A stretch of DNA of 64,000 bases, from positions 186,001 to 250,000 of the forward strand of contig NZ_FXSZ01000002.1 of the NCBI RefSeq assembly GCF_900182575.1, in the 5' to 3' direction. Made by a program: the position numbers and the translations under genes. The notes beneath the pieces were generated by a model. It worked only from the letters and a program-made list of their open reading frames with translations. It searched no databases and was not told the origin of the DNA. This document shows positions 46,461-54,442 of this stretch, piece after piece (within the stretch, counting starts at the first letter, position 1; every line of letters begins with the position of its first letter). The DNA comes from Solitalea koreensis (GTDB lineage Bacteria > Bacteroidota > Bacteroidia > Sphingobacteriales > Sphingobacteriaceae).

Positions 46461-47432
46461 ATGGCCAAAAAAGTAAAGTATTTTTATAATTCAAATACTC
46501 TCAGTTACGAAAAAGTTGATTTAAATTGGAAGAAAAAAACAGGACGTGTCTTAGGTTATCTTGCTACTGCCAGTATTTTTTCAGCTATTTTATTGAGCAT
46601 TGCCTATAATGTACTCGATTCACCCAACGAAAAAGAGTTAAAAAAACAAATTGAAGAGTTAACGGTTCAGTATGATATTTTGCAAAAACGTGCTAAACAA
46701 ATGGACGTTGTACTGAATGATTTACAGGAACGAGATAATGATATTTACCGTATAATATTTGAAGCTGAGCCCATTTCAGCAAAAGAACGCTCTATTGGAT
46801 TTAACGGCGTTGAACGATATAAAGCCTTGGAAAAATCGAATTACTCATCGTTAATGATTCAAAGCACTCGTAAACTTGATATGCTTGCTAAAAAGCTTTA
46901 CATACAATCGAAATCTTATGATTTTTTAACTCGGGAAGTCAAAAACAAGGACAGACTTTTAGCATCAATTCCTGCAATTCAACCCATTTCCAATAAAGAT
47001 TTAACCCGTATGGCTTCGGGTTTTGGATACCGTATTCATCCTATTTATAAAACTCGTAAGTTGCATGCCGGCATGGATTTTACTTCACCTGTGGGAACTG
47101 AAATTTATGCAACCGGCGATGGAATAGTATCAGAATCAGGAACAGAACGTGGTTATGGGAATAGGGTGGAAATCAACCATGGTTATGGTTATACAACATT
47201 GTATGGGCATATGAGTAAAATAAAGGTATGGACAGGGCAACGTATTAAGCGAGGAGAAGTAATAGGTTTTGTGGGCAGTACCGGAGCTTCTACTGGCCCG
47301 CATTGTCATTATGAAGTTCACAAAAACGGAAAGCCTATTAATCCGATTAACTTCTACTTTAATGACCTGAGTCCGGCAGAATATGCCAAAATGCTGGAGC
47401 TTTCATCAAGAATTAATCAATCATTTGACTAA
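46461..47432 (+). CDS. M23 family metallopeptidase (LytM/NlpD-like)
   Basis: A 323-residue membrane-anchored cell-wall endopeptidase or its regulator. An N-terminal basic stretch is followed by one TM helix (VLGYLATASIFSAILLSIAYNVL, ~31-53), a coiled coil (EKELKKQIEELTVQYDILQKRAKQMDVVL, ~56-95) and the LytM domain (~205-305). Zinc ligands are present: H and D in LHAGMDFTSPVG and HxH in GPHCHYEVHKNG. It should therefore be catalytically competent, cutting peptidoglycan cross-links in the periplasm. A MerR-type gene follows 4 bases downstream. Confidence 0.92.
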   Translation: MAKKVKYFYNSNTLSYEKVDLNWKKKTGRVLGYLATASIFSAILLSIAYNVLDSPNEKELKKQIEELTVQYDILQKRAKQMDVVLNDLQERDNDIYRIIFEAEPISAKERSIGFNGVERYKALEKSNYSSLMIQSTRKLDMLAKKLYIQSKSYDFLTREVKNKDRLLASIPAIQPISNKDLTRMASGFGYRIHPIYKTRKLHAGMDFTSPVGTEIYATGDGIVSESGTERGYGNRVEINHGYGYTTLYGHMSKIKVWTGQRIKRGEVIGFVGSTGASTGPHCHYEVHKNGKPINPINFYFNDLSPAEYAKMLELSSRINQSFD

Positions 47433-47436
47433 AATT

Positions 47437-47772
47437 ATGCCTTATAAAGAACGGGACATTAATAAATTGTATTATACCATTGGTGAAGTAGCTGAAATGT
47501 TCAATGTGAATACTTCATTAATTAGGTTTTGGGAGAAAGAATTTGATGTACTTCAGCCTAAGAAAAATAAGAAAGGTAATCGGCTTTTTACTCCAGAAGA
47601 TGTGGAGAATTTAAAAATCATTTATTTCCTCGTAAAAGATAAAGGGTTTACCCTCCAAGGTGCAAAGGAACATATGAAAAACAACAAAAATATTGAAACT
47701 GATAGACAAAAAGTGATTGATTCATTGGTAAAAATTAAATCATTTCTAAATCAGCTTAAGAACGAATTATAA
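47437..47772 (+). CDS. MerR-family transcriptional regulator
   Basis: The start is the ATG at 47437, 4 bases after the M23 stop; the frame is open upstream to 47383 but that part overlaps the peptidase gene. The protein has 111 residues: a MerR winged helix (LYYTIGEVAEMFNVNTSLIRFWEKEFDVLQPKKNKKGNRLFTPEDVENLKII) and a short helix (QKVIDSLVKIKSFLNQLKNEL) for dimerisation. It has no effector-binding domain or metal cysteines. This short type is usual near M23 genes in Bacteroidota. What it senses is unknown. Confidence 0.93.
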   Translation: MPYKERDINKLYYTIGEVAEMFNVNTSLIRFWEKEFDVLQPKKNKKGNRLFTPEDVENLKIIYFLVKDKGFTLQGAKEHMKNNKNIETDRQKVIDSLVKIKSFLNQLKNEL

Positions 47773-47865
47773 TTCATAATATGAATTTACCTGAGCTCTA
47801 GGATTGATCTATTTGAATAAATAAATCTTTTTTGTATATTCAATATTAGATCATCTACCATTTCT

Positions 47866-47982
47866 ATGATTCGAAAAATCATCTGGGTGTTTTGCCTATA
47901 TGTCTCATTTGCGCAAAGACATGTAGGCAAAACTTTTTATAAACTGATGCACAATAATTTAACAATTAAATATTCCTTTTAA
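47866..47982 (+). pseudogene. Decayed duplicate of the 5' end of the PorV-like gene
   Basis: The ATG at 47866 opens 38 codons (MIRKIIWVFCLYVSFAQRH...). Its first ~70 bases align with the start of the gene at 48229: ATGATTCGA, AATCAT, TTTTGC, TATATGTCT and GCAAAG blocks in the same order, with one base missing after AATCAT. The similarity covers the signal peptide and then fades. The leader upstream is also similar. This looks like a tandem duplication of the promoter and signal region that then decayed, or the relic of a lost paralogue. A short functional peptide is unlikely. Confidence 0.55.
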
Positions 47983-48122
47983 CCTTTTCGACCGTTTTTT
48001 TTAAAGTACTGCTAGCTCTTCGAATCAAAAGCTTTTCTCCGACGTTGGTCTTATATAATAAATCAAAGCCATTGATGAGGTTTATTTCGTTTTCCGGCCA
48101 TCCCACAATTCCCTCTTGCAAT
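47966..48122 (-). pseudogene. Possible C-terminal remnant of a PDZ-like protein
   Basis: On the minus strand a 51-codon open stretch ends at the stop at 47966-47968, preceded in frame by a TGA and having no good start codon. It reads LQEGIVGWPENEINLINGF, then DLLYKTNVGEKLLIRR and ends TVEKVKRNI. The INGF...VGEKLLIRR pattern resembles the end of a PDZ domain. It could be what remains of a deleted gene, but it is short, so chance is possible. Confidence 0.3.
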
Positions 48123-48228
48123 CAATTTAATAAAATTAACTTTTAATAATATTTTATTTCTTTTGAATACATTTTTTTTGTAAATTAATTCTACATCTTC
48201 TTAAAAACAACTACTGAAGCCCATTTTT

Positions 48229-49038
48229 ATGATTCGAATAATCATACTTGGTATTTTGCTTATATGTCTTATTAGCACAAAGGCACATGGACAAATATTT
48301 TTTATGGGTGCACGGTTCAGTGCAATGGCTAATGCAGGATCAGCAATGTCAGATATATGGAATGTATCTTATAATCCAGCTGGTTTTACTGCAATAAAAA
48401 GCCCCACAGTTTCTTTCGGCTATGATAATCGATTTGTAACGAAAGAACTCAGTGTAAAATCTGTGGTTGCCGCTTTTCCTGTACAAACTAATTATTTCGG
48501 TTGTAGTTTCAGCTCTACCGGTTTTGAATCTTACAATGTAATGCTATCATCATTAAGTTATGGCAAAAAACTCAGTGAACGATTTAGCGCCGGACTTAAA
48601 TTTAATTATCATTCCTTAAACATTGAATCTTATGGTTTAACGTATACATTTTCAGTTGATTTAGGCATTCAAGCTAAATTAACAGATCAATTAGTTTTAG
48701 CCACACAAATCGTTAATCCTACCCGAGCAAAATTTGGGAACGATTTAATTAATCCGATTGAAACCATCTTCTGTTTAGGTGCATTATATACCTTTTCCCC
48801 CAAAGCATTTATTACTACTGAAGTTGAAAAATCATTAGGCTTTCCTGTTAACACAAAAGTTGGCATGGAATATAAACCACTAGAAATGGTTGCCGTACGA
48901 GGTGGTATTTCAAGCTTTCCATTACGTCAATATTTTGGGATGGGAATCTTGTTGAAAAAAATTAAACTCGATGTTGCTGCTTCTACTCATGTCTCATTAG
49001 GATATTCACCTCAATTTAGTTTAGGATATGAGTTTTAA
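48229..49038 (+). CDS. PorV/PorQ-like outer-membrane beta-barrel protein
   Basis: A 269-residue exported protein (signal MIRIIILGILLICLISTKAHG). The mature part is a chain of amphipathic beta strands, beginning with the PorV/FadL-like FMGARFSAMANAGSAMSDIWNVSYNPAGFT and including FSAGLKFNYHSLN, VDLGIQAKLTD and AVRGGISSFPLRQYFGMGILLKK, and ending in an aromatic residue (LGYEF), as required for barrel insertion. In Bacteroidota related barrels serve the type IX secretion system or unknown transport. It overlaps the start of the HhH-barrel gene by 11 bases, so the two are translated together. Confidence 0.8.
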   Translation: MIRIIILGILLICLISTKAHGQIFFMGARFSAMANAGSAMSDIWNVSYNPAGFTAIKSPTVSFGYDNRFVTKELSVKSVVAAFPVQTNYFGCSFSSTGFESYNVMLSSLSYGKKLSERFSAGLKFNYHSLNIESYGLTYTFSVDLGIQAKLTDQLVLATQIVNPTRAKFGNDLINPIETIFCLGALYTFSPKAFITTEVEKSLGFPVNTKVGMEYKPLEMVAVRGGISSFPLRQYFGMGILLKKIKLDVAASTHVSLGYSPQFSLGYEF

Positions 49039-51070
49039 GTATTCATCAACACTATTTTTATTAGTTTATTTACTCTTTACCAAGTCGGCTATTGCCCAAA
49101 ATGACATCGACCCTATTATTGAAAATATTGTCGAATCTATAGCGGATAAGGTAGCAACTGAAGATATTGACATCAATGATCTAACTGATAAGCTGTATTA
49201 CTATAAAAAACATCCTCTTGACTTAAATTTTGCCAGTTCAGCAGAACTAAAATCACTTTATATTTTAAACGAACTCCAAATAAATGCATTACAAGATCAC
49301 AAAAAAAAATATGGGGCGCTCATAAATTTAACAGAGTTACAAAGTATATCATCTTTTGATATTGAAACCATTCGCAGATTGGCATCCTTTACCAAAGTAG
49401 GATCTTCCTTCTCAGTGAGCAATAGAAAACCTGAAAGAGAATTTATATTCCGAACCCTCATGCCGCTGGAAATAAAGAAAGGTTTTCAAACTACAGCAGG
49501 AACAAGTGTATATAAAGGCAGCGCAATTGGATTATATACACGATACTCTTATAATCTACCTGATCGATTAAGCTTGACTGTTATCGGTGAAAAAGATCCA
49601 GGAGAAGTTTTCTTTAATGGAGGGCAAACAAAAGGTTTTGATTTTTATGCAGGTAATGTTACTCTTTTAAATAGAGGCGTTCTTAAACGCATAATACTAG
49701 GAGATTACCTCCTGCAATTTGGCCAAGGTTTGGCAATGTGGGGAGGCTATAGTTTTAATAAAAGTCCATTGGTATTATCAATGGCAAAAGTTGGGATTGG
49801 AAGCAAACCCTATCGATCGTCGGGTGAATATGGTTTTTTCAGAGGGGTGTCCGCAACTATTGCAATTAGTAAATCAAATACTATGACTCCGTTCGTTTCC
49901 TACCGTAAGCTAGATGGAAATATTGAGCTTGATTCTACCGAAAATAAACATGTAACATCTATTCTTGAAACGGGTTATCATCGCACATTGAACGAAATTT
50001 CAGATAAAAATACAGTTGATCAATTAGTGTACGGTTTTAATATTAATTCACATCCGGTCAAAAATCTAGGAATAGAGTTCACCGCTTTTCATCTTAGCTA
50101 TACTATACCTTTACAGTCCACTATTAAATTTTATAATCAGTTTTTATTCAGAGGTAAAGAGCAAACTACTTTATCTGTTGCTTACAATTATTCAAACGCT
50201 AATTTTTATTTTTTTGGAGAAACCACAAAGCAAAACACCAGCGCAGTTGCAACTCTAAATGGTGTTTTAGTCAGTTTGTCAAAAAGCATTACGTTACTTT
50301 TGCAGCAAAGATGTTTCCCGAAAAACTTCGGTAACATTTTTGCTGATCCCATCTCAGAAAGTAGTACTCCAACAAATGAACAAGGATTTTATTCAGGCTT
50401 AACGATTCATTTTTCAAAAAAACTGGAATACTCTGCTTATGCTGATTTATTTCGCTTCCCGTGGTTAAAATATCGAATTGATGCCCCCTCCTATGGGCAC
50501 GAATTATTCTCGCAGTTAGTTTATTCTCCATCTTCTTTGCTAAGCTTCAGTGCTCGCTACCGCAAACAGGAAAAGCAAGGCAATTTATCAAATGATGAAT
50601 CGACCATTACTCCTGTAGAAACTATTAAACAAGAAAACATTCGCATACAAATTGAATACCGGATATCGGAGCGCTTATCAATAAAAAACAGAATGGATGT
50701 CTGTAAGTACCAAATTGGAGTGCATCCTTCAGAAAATGGCTTTGCTATTGGCCTTGAAGCCAACTATAGTTTATTTTCAGCTAAATGGCAATTAAATACT
50801 CGATACGTACTTTTTGATACAGAAACGTATAATTCACGTATTTATGCCAATGAGAAAGATGTTTTATACGGTTACTCCATGGCTAATTATTATGATACAG
50901 GATCCAGATTTTTTATTAATTCTTCATTTAAAATCAATAAAAAAATAACCTATTGGTTAAGATATGGGATTTATAGTTATAAAAACAAGAATACAATAGG
51001 ATCAGGCTATGATGAAATTGATGGGAACCAACGATCGGATATTAAGATGCAGATTAGAGTTAATTTTTAA
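49028..51070 (+). CDS. Outer-membrane protein with ComEA-like helix-hairpin-helix region and beta-barrel
   Basis: A 680-residue exported protein (signal ending SAIAQ, ~24). Residues ~55-120 show a ComEA-type HhH layout, LDLNFASSAELKSLYILNEL then KKKYGALINLTELQSI, though the usual Gly-Ile-Gly hairpin is degenerate. From ~130 on, alternating strands run to the end, for instance YRYSYNL-type strands, GDYLLQFGQGLAMWGGYSFNKS and a final KMQIRVNF. That pattern predicts a large outer-membrane barrel with a periplasmic HhH domain. It sits between a PorV-like barrel (overlap 11 bases) and comEC (39 bases on). DNA binding by the HhH part is possible but not shown. Confidence 0.82.
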   Translation: MSFKYSSTLFLLVYLLFTKSAIAQNDIDPIIENIVESIADKVATEDIDINDLTDKLYYYKKHPLDLNFASSAELKSLYILNELQINALQDHKKKYGALINLTELQSISSFDIETIRRLASFTKVGSSFSVSNRKPEREFIFRTLMPLEIKKGFQTTAGTSVYKGSAIGLYTRYSYNLPDRLSLTVIGEKDPGEVFFNGGQTKGFDFYAGNVTLLNRGVLKRIILGDYLLQFGQGLAMWGGYSFNKSPLVLSMAKVGIGSKPYRSSGEYGFFRGVSATIAISKSNTMTPFVSYRKLDGNIELDSTENKHVTSILETGYHRTLNEISDKNTVDQLVYGFNINSHPVKNLGIEFTAFHLSYTIPLQSTIKFYNQFLFRGKEQTTLSVAYNYSNANFYFFGETTKQNTSAVATLNGVLVSLSKSITLLLQQRCFPKNFGNIFADPISESSTPTNEQGFYSGLTIHFSKKLEYSAYADLFRFPWLKYRIDAPSYGHELFSQLVYSPSSLLSFSARYRKQEKQGNLSNDESTITPVETIKQENIRIQIEYRISERLSIKNRMDVCKYQIGVHPSENGFAIGLEANYSLFSAKWQLNTRYVLFDTETYNSRIYANEKDVLYGYSMANYYDTGSRFFINSSFKINKKITYWLRYGIYSYKNKNTIGSGYDEIDGNQRSDIKMQIRVNF

Positions 51071-51109
51071 TTGGAAGTGTAGTTTGGGTAAAAATTTAAT
51101 CAGTATACA

Positions 51110-53188
51110 ATGAGTAGCCTCCGCCTTGAAACTCGTCAAATAGTATTTATACGAATTTTAATACCATTCATTATAGGAATTGTAGTTGAATCATATATTC
51201 AACTAAGTAACACCATAGCTTTGATTATAATAGGTTTATCAGTTATTTATTTAACTACCGTTACCTTTCTAAATCGAAAAATTAATACATCTAAATTTCG
51301 TAGTTATAAAGGCTTTACACTGACAATTGCCTTCTTTTTATCAGGAATGGCCATAATGCATTTTCATAATGAATTAAGTAGAGCGGATCATTTTAGTAGT
51401 TCGAAAGCAAAGTATTTACTTATTGAAGTAAATGACGATCCGATTATTAAAAATGGTCACATAAGGTTTAAGGCTAAAGTTATAGCGATGGTGGATAGTA
51501 CTAATTTTGAAAATTGTTCAGGCAATCTTTTAGTAACCTTCAGGGATTCAAAAAAGATCATTTCTTATGGAGACCAGTTTTTAGTTTCAGCAGATTACAA
51601 AGAAATAAATGCCCCAAGAAATCCTGCAGAGTTCAATTATAAACGTTATTTAGCACATCAAAATATTCATTATCGTTTATTTGCTAATGAACATTTATGT
51701 ATTGCGGATAATAACGGGAATATACTAATTAAGTGGTCGATACTTATCAGGAAAGTATGTGTTCAAACGTTCAATACTTATATACCCGGCAAAGAACATG
51801 CAGCGATGTTAAGTGCTTTTTTATTGGGTTATCGAGCTGATTTAGGTCCTGATATTGTGCAAGCATTTACAAATACAGGAACTGTCCATATTCTTTCGGT
51901 ATCTGGTTTACATGTGGCATTAATTTACCTGGTTATTAATTTTTTTTTAAAATGGATGGAGCGTTACCGAAATGGTAAAATAATAAAGGCAGTATTGGTA
52001 TTAGCTTTAATCTGGTTTTATGCTATGATTACCGGTTTGTCGCCAGCTGTGTGTCGATCTGCATTTATGATTAGTATGGTCGTGATAGCCGATGGCTTTA
52101 ATCGATACACAAATATTTACAATACGATTGCTGTTTCCATTTTTTTCCTTACACTTTTCAATCCGTATTTATTGTTTGATGTAGGATTTGAACTCTCCTA
52201 TGTAGCTGTTCTTGGAATAGTATACCTGCAGCCTCAACTCTATGGATTAATTGTCATTAAAAATAAAATACTTGATTATTTCTGGATAATGACTTCGGTT
52301 TCCATAGCGGCACAGGTAGCAACCTTTCCCCTCTCTATCTATTATTTTCATCAGTTCCCTAATTATTTTTTAATTGCCAACCTTATTATCGTTCCACTTG
52401 CAACTATAATATTATATGCCGGAATATTTTTACTCGTCATTTCTCCTTTCCAATCGTTAGCTTCTTTTGCGGGCAAAATCATTGCTTGGCTAATTAATGG
52501 TATGGACCATATTTTATTAAAAATAAGTCATTTGCCGTTTTCAATATTTGATGGTATCTGGATAAACTTTGGGGAATTTGTTATTACAAGTTTATTATTG
52601 TTATTTATCATTTTAGTATTTACATATAAGCAAAAAATATTAATAATAGTTAGCTTAGCTTTGATACCAGTTCTGATTATATCGTATGGAATCAAAGAAT
52701 TCAATTCATTGCAACAGCGAAAAATCATAATTTATGCTGGCGGAAAAAACACTTCCATTGGTTTTGTTGATGGACAAAGTGTTATGTTGTTTTCAAATGC
52801 TACACAATCAATCTTTAACTATTCAATAAAACCGGGTTTGGATAGTAGCCGGGTTAAGCATATTATTCGCTTGCCAAACAACTACCAAGGGTCACATTTT
52901 AATAAACAGAAAAATTATATAGCGTTTTATACTCAACGGATTGTTGTTATTGATTCAACGTTTACATGCTTTAAACCGTCAAAAAAACTTACTGCCGATT
53001 ATATATTTATCGACGGAAAACCAAAAGTAAAGTTTGCTCAATTACAAGAAATGTTCAATTTTAAGCAATTGATAATTGGCGAATCCGTACCGAATTATTT
53101 AGCTCAATCGATGATTGACGGAAGTAATAACACTGGAGTTAAGTATCATTCAATGCATAATTCAAACGCTTTAGTAATTTCATTATAG
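51110..53188 (+). CDS. comEC: ComEC/Rec2-family DNA channel protein
   Basis: A 692-residue polytopic inner-membrane protein. The N-terminus has several TM helices and a DUF4131-like beta region (GNLLVTFRDSKKIISYGDQFLVSADYKEINAPRNPAEFNYKRYL). The Competence domain follows with VHILSVSGLHVALIYLVI, AMITGLSPAVCRSAFMISMVVIA, NPYLLFDVGFELSYVAVLGIVYLQP and many TM helices. The last ~150 residues do not carry the HxHxDH metallo-beta-lactamase motif present in B. subtilis ComEC, as is normal for this phylum. ComEC transports single-stranded DNA into the cytoplasm during transformation. It is in a tight run with the HhH-barrel gene, and the next gene starts on the base after its stop. Confidence 0.92.
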   Translation: MSSLRLETRQIVFIRILIPFIIGIVVESYIQLSNTIALIIIGLSVIYLTTVTFLNRKINTSKFRSYKGFTLTIAFFLSGMAIMHFHNELSRADHFSSSKAKYLLIEVNDDPIIKNGHIRFKAKVIAMVDSTNFENCSGNLLVTFRDSKKIISYGDQFLVSADYKEINAPRNPAEFNYKRYLAHQNIHYRLFANEHLCIADNNGNILIKWSILIRKVCVQTFNTYIPGKEHAAMLSAFLLGYRADLGPDIVQAFTNTGTVHILSVSGLHVALIYLVINFFLKWMERYRNGKIIKAVLVLALIWFYAMITGLSPAVCRSAFMISMVVIADGFNRYTNIYNTIAVSIFFLTLFNPYLLFDVGFELSYVAVLGIVYLQPQLYGLIVIKNKILDYFWIMTSVSIAAQVATFPLSIYYFHQFPNYFLIANLIIVPLATIILYAGIFLLVISPFQSLASFAGKIIAWLINGMDHILLKISHLPFSIFDGIWINFGEFVITSLLLLFIILVFTYKQKILIIVSLALIPVLIISYGIKEFNSLQQRKIIIYAGGKNTSIGFVDGQSVMLFSNATQSIFNYSIKPGLDSSRVKHIIRLPNNYQGSHFNKQKNYIAFYTQRIVVIDSTFTCFKPSKKLTADYIFIDGKPKVKFAQLQEMFNFKQLIIGESVPNYLAQSMIDGSNNTGVKYHSMHNSNALVISL

Positions 53189-53965
53189 ATGGAAAAATTA
53201 ATTAAGTATACCGTAGAAAACCGTATTGCCAGGATAACTATCAATCGTCCTGAAAAGCGTAACGCCTTGAGTCCTGTATTAATTGCCGAATTAATGAACG
53301 CTTTTTCCCAGGCTAATGGTGATAATTCGGTAAAGGTTATTGTCTTGGCAGCCGAAGGGGAGGTTTTTAGTGCCGGCGCTGATCTTAACTATTTACAACA
53401 ACTACAAACCAACTCTTACCAAGAAAACCTGGAAGATACAACCAAACTAAAGGATTTATTTGTTTGTGTGTATAATTCATCAAAGATTGTAATTGCTGAA
53501 GTTCAAGGCCATGCAATTGCAGGTGGTTGCGGTTTAGTATCAGTCTGTGATTTTGTTTTTGCTGTACCTGATGCTCAATTTGGATATACTGAAGTAAAAA
53601 TCGGATTTGTGCCTGCAATCGTTTCATTATTTGCAATTAAACGATTAGGAGAACGTATAGCACGTGATCTACTACTTACAGGCCGCTTAATTAAGTCAGA
53701 AGAGGCTAAAGAGTTTGGTTTAGTAAACTTTATAATAGAACATACAAAACTTTCGAATAAGGTAAATGAGTTCGCAACTCAATTGATTGTAGAGACATCT
53801 TCAACATCCATAGCTTTTACCAAAGAGTTAATAAGAACTATTCAGGAAATGCCTTTTGATGATGCATTGAATTGGGCTACTGAAATGAATGCAAAAATTA
53901 GAGAAACTGAAGATTTTAAAAAAGGAATAACTTCATTTCTTACCAAAACCAAAATTGGTTGGTAG
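53189..53965 (+). CDS. Enoyl-CoA hydratase/isomerase family protein
   Basis: A 258-residue crotonase-fold enzyme. Motifs: ITINRPEKRNALSP, VFSAGADLNYLQQL (oxyanion-hole Ala-Gly-Ala-Asp), AEVQGHAIAGGCGLVSVCDFVFA (second oxyanion Gly) and FGYTEVKIGFVPAIVSLFAIKRLGE with a Glu in the catalytic position. The length is standard. The sequence around the substrate pocket resembles methylglutaconyl-CoA hydratases of leucine breakdown, which would fit with scoAB, but other acyl-CoA substrates are possible. It begins on the base after the comEC stop, so it is translationally coupled, although the roles are unrelated. Confidence 0.92.
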   Translation: MEKLIKYTVENRIARITINRPEKRNALSPVLIAELMNAFSQANGDNSVKVIVLAAEGEVFSAGADLNYLQQLQTNSYQENLEDTTKLKDLFVCVYNSSKIVIAEVQGHAIAGGCGLVSVCDFVFAVPDAQFGYTEVKIGFVPAIVSLFAIKRLGERIARDLLLTGRLIKSEEAKEFGLVNFIIEHTKLSNKVNEFATQLIVETSSTSIAFTKELIRTIQEMPFDDALNWATEMNAKIRETEDFKKGITSFLTKTKIGW

Positions 53966-54222
53966 ACCTCCATTATCAAGCTGATATCTGAATTCGATTT
54001 GGTGATATTGTTCATCAAAAATGGGTAAATATTGCATCATTATTCCACATAATTTTATTCTCATTAACTTTAAAATCAGTTTATTAGCTTGCAAAGCGTT
54101 TAATTTCAATCCTCCATGAAACTGGCATGGAAATCTCATGATATATATTCTCTTAGGATATTACCCAACACTGACATACCAACCTTATCCAACAACATAT
54201 CGGTAGTGGTAAGTAAGAGAAA

Positions 54223-54252
54223 AGATAAACCCCTTTTAAAAGGGGTTTATCT
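54223..54252. terminator. Perfect 30-base palindrome, probable terminator
   Basis: AGATAAACCCCTTTT (54223-54237) is exactly complementary to AAAAGGGGTTTATCT (54238-54252), with no spacer. As RNA it would form a strong hairpin with a small loop. No T-run follows immediately. It lies about 260 bases after the hydratase gene and may end the comEC transcript. Confidence 0.55.
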
Positions 54253-54392
54253 AATTAAAATAAGGATTGAGTAAACCAGTTTCCTGCCCTGCGGACTTCA
54301 GGAATTGAGCAAGCTGAGCTACCAGCATCAACTTCTCTTGGTTATTCTCAACTCGAAATATCTAAATATTACTACTTCTTGGAAAATCGTTA

Positions 54393-54429
54393 AAAAATAA
54401 AGCTCCAAATTAAAAGGAGCTTTATTTTT
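54393..54429. terminator. Bidirectional terminator beside the debranching gene
   Basis: AAAAATAAAGCTCC (54393-54406) pairs perfectly with GGAGCTTTATTTTT (54416-54429) around a 9-base loop. It lies 13 bases past the minus-strand stop at 54443 and ends that transcript. It can also stop plus-strand transcripts. Confidence 0.88.
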
Positions 54430-54442
54430 AGTCAATTATAAC

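Larger units (their letters stand above)
47773..48228 (+). other. 456-base gene-poor stretch with decayed sequences
   Basis: No intact gene is seen. It holds a partial, diverged copy of the 5' end of the next gene (47866-47982, described separately) and a possible C-terminal gene remnant on the minus strand (47966-48122). The right end must contain the promoter of the PorV-like gene; TTTTGAATACATTTTTTTTGTAAA around 48160-48184 is similar in sequence to TTTGAATAAATAAATCTTTTTTG upstream of the decayed copy. Confidence 0.6.
53966..54442. other. 477-base gene-free stretch
   Basis: No gene is supported. It contains a perfect 30-base palindrome (54223-54252), the debranching-gene terminator (54393-54429) and, between them at about 54277-54331, a stretch that recalls the D-arm of a tRNA on the minus strand but cannot be folded as one. 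A 68-codon minus-strand frame (53933-54139) overlaps the end of the hydratase gene and is not convincing. Confidence 0.5.

Noticed and set aside
53933..54139. 68-codon ORF on the minus strand after the enoyl-CoA hydratase gene
   Set aside because: It overlaps the hydratase end by about 30 bases, has no recognised domain and no promoter; it could be a decayed fragment but the evidence is too thin.
54277..54331. Possible tRNA on the minus strand (TAGCTCAGCTTG)
   Set aside because: The D-arm partner GAGC is missing, the anticodon loop lacks the usual U33, and no T-arm sequence GGTTCGAATCC follows, so no cloverleaf can be drawn.
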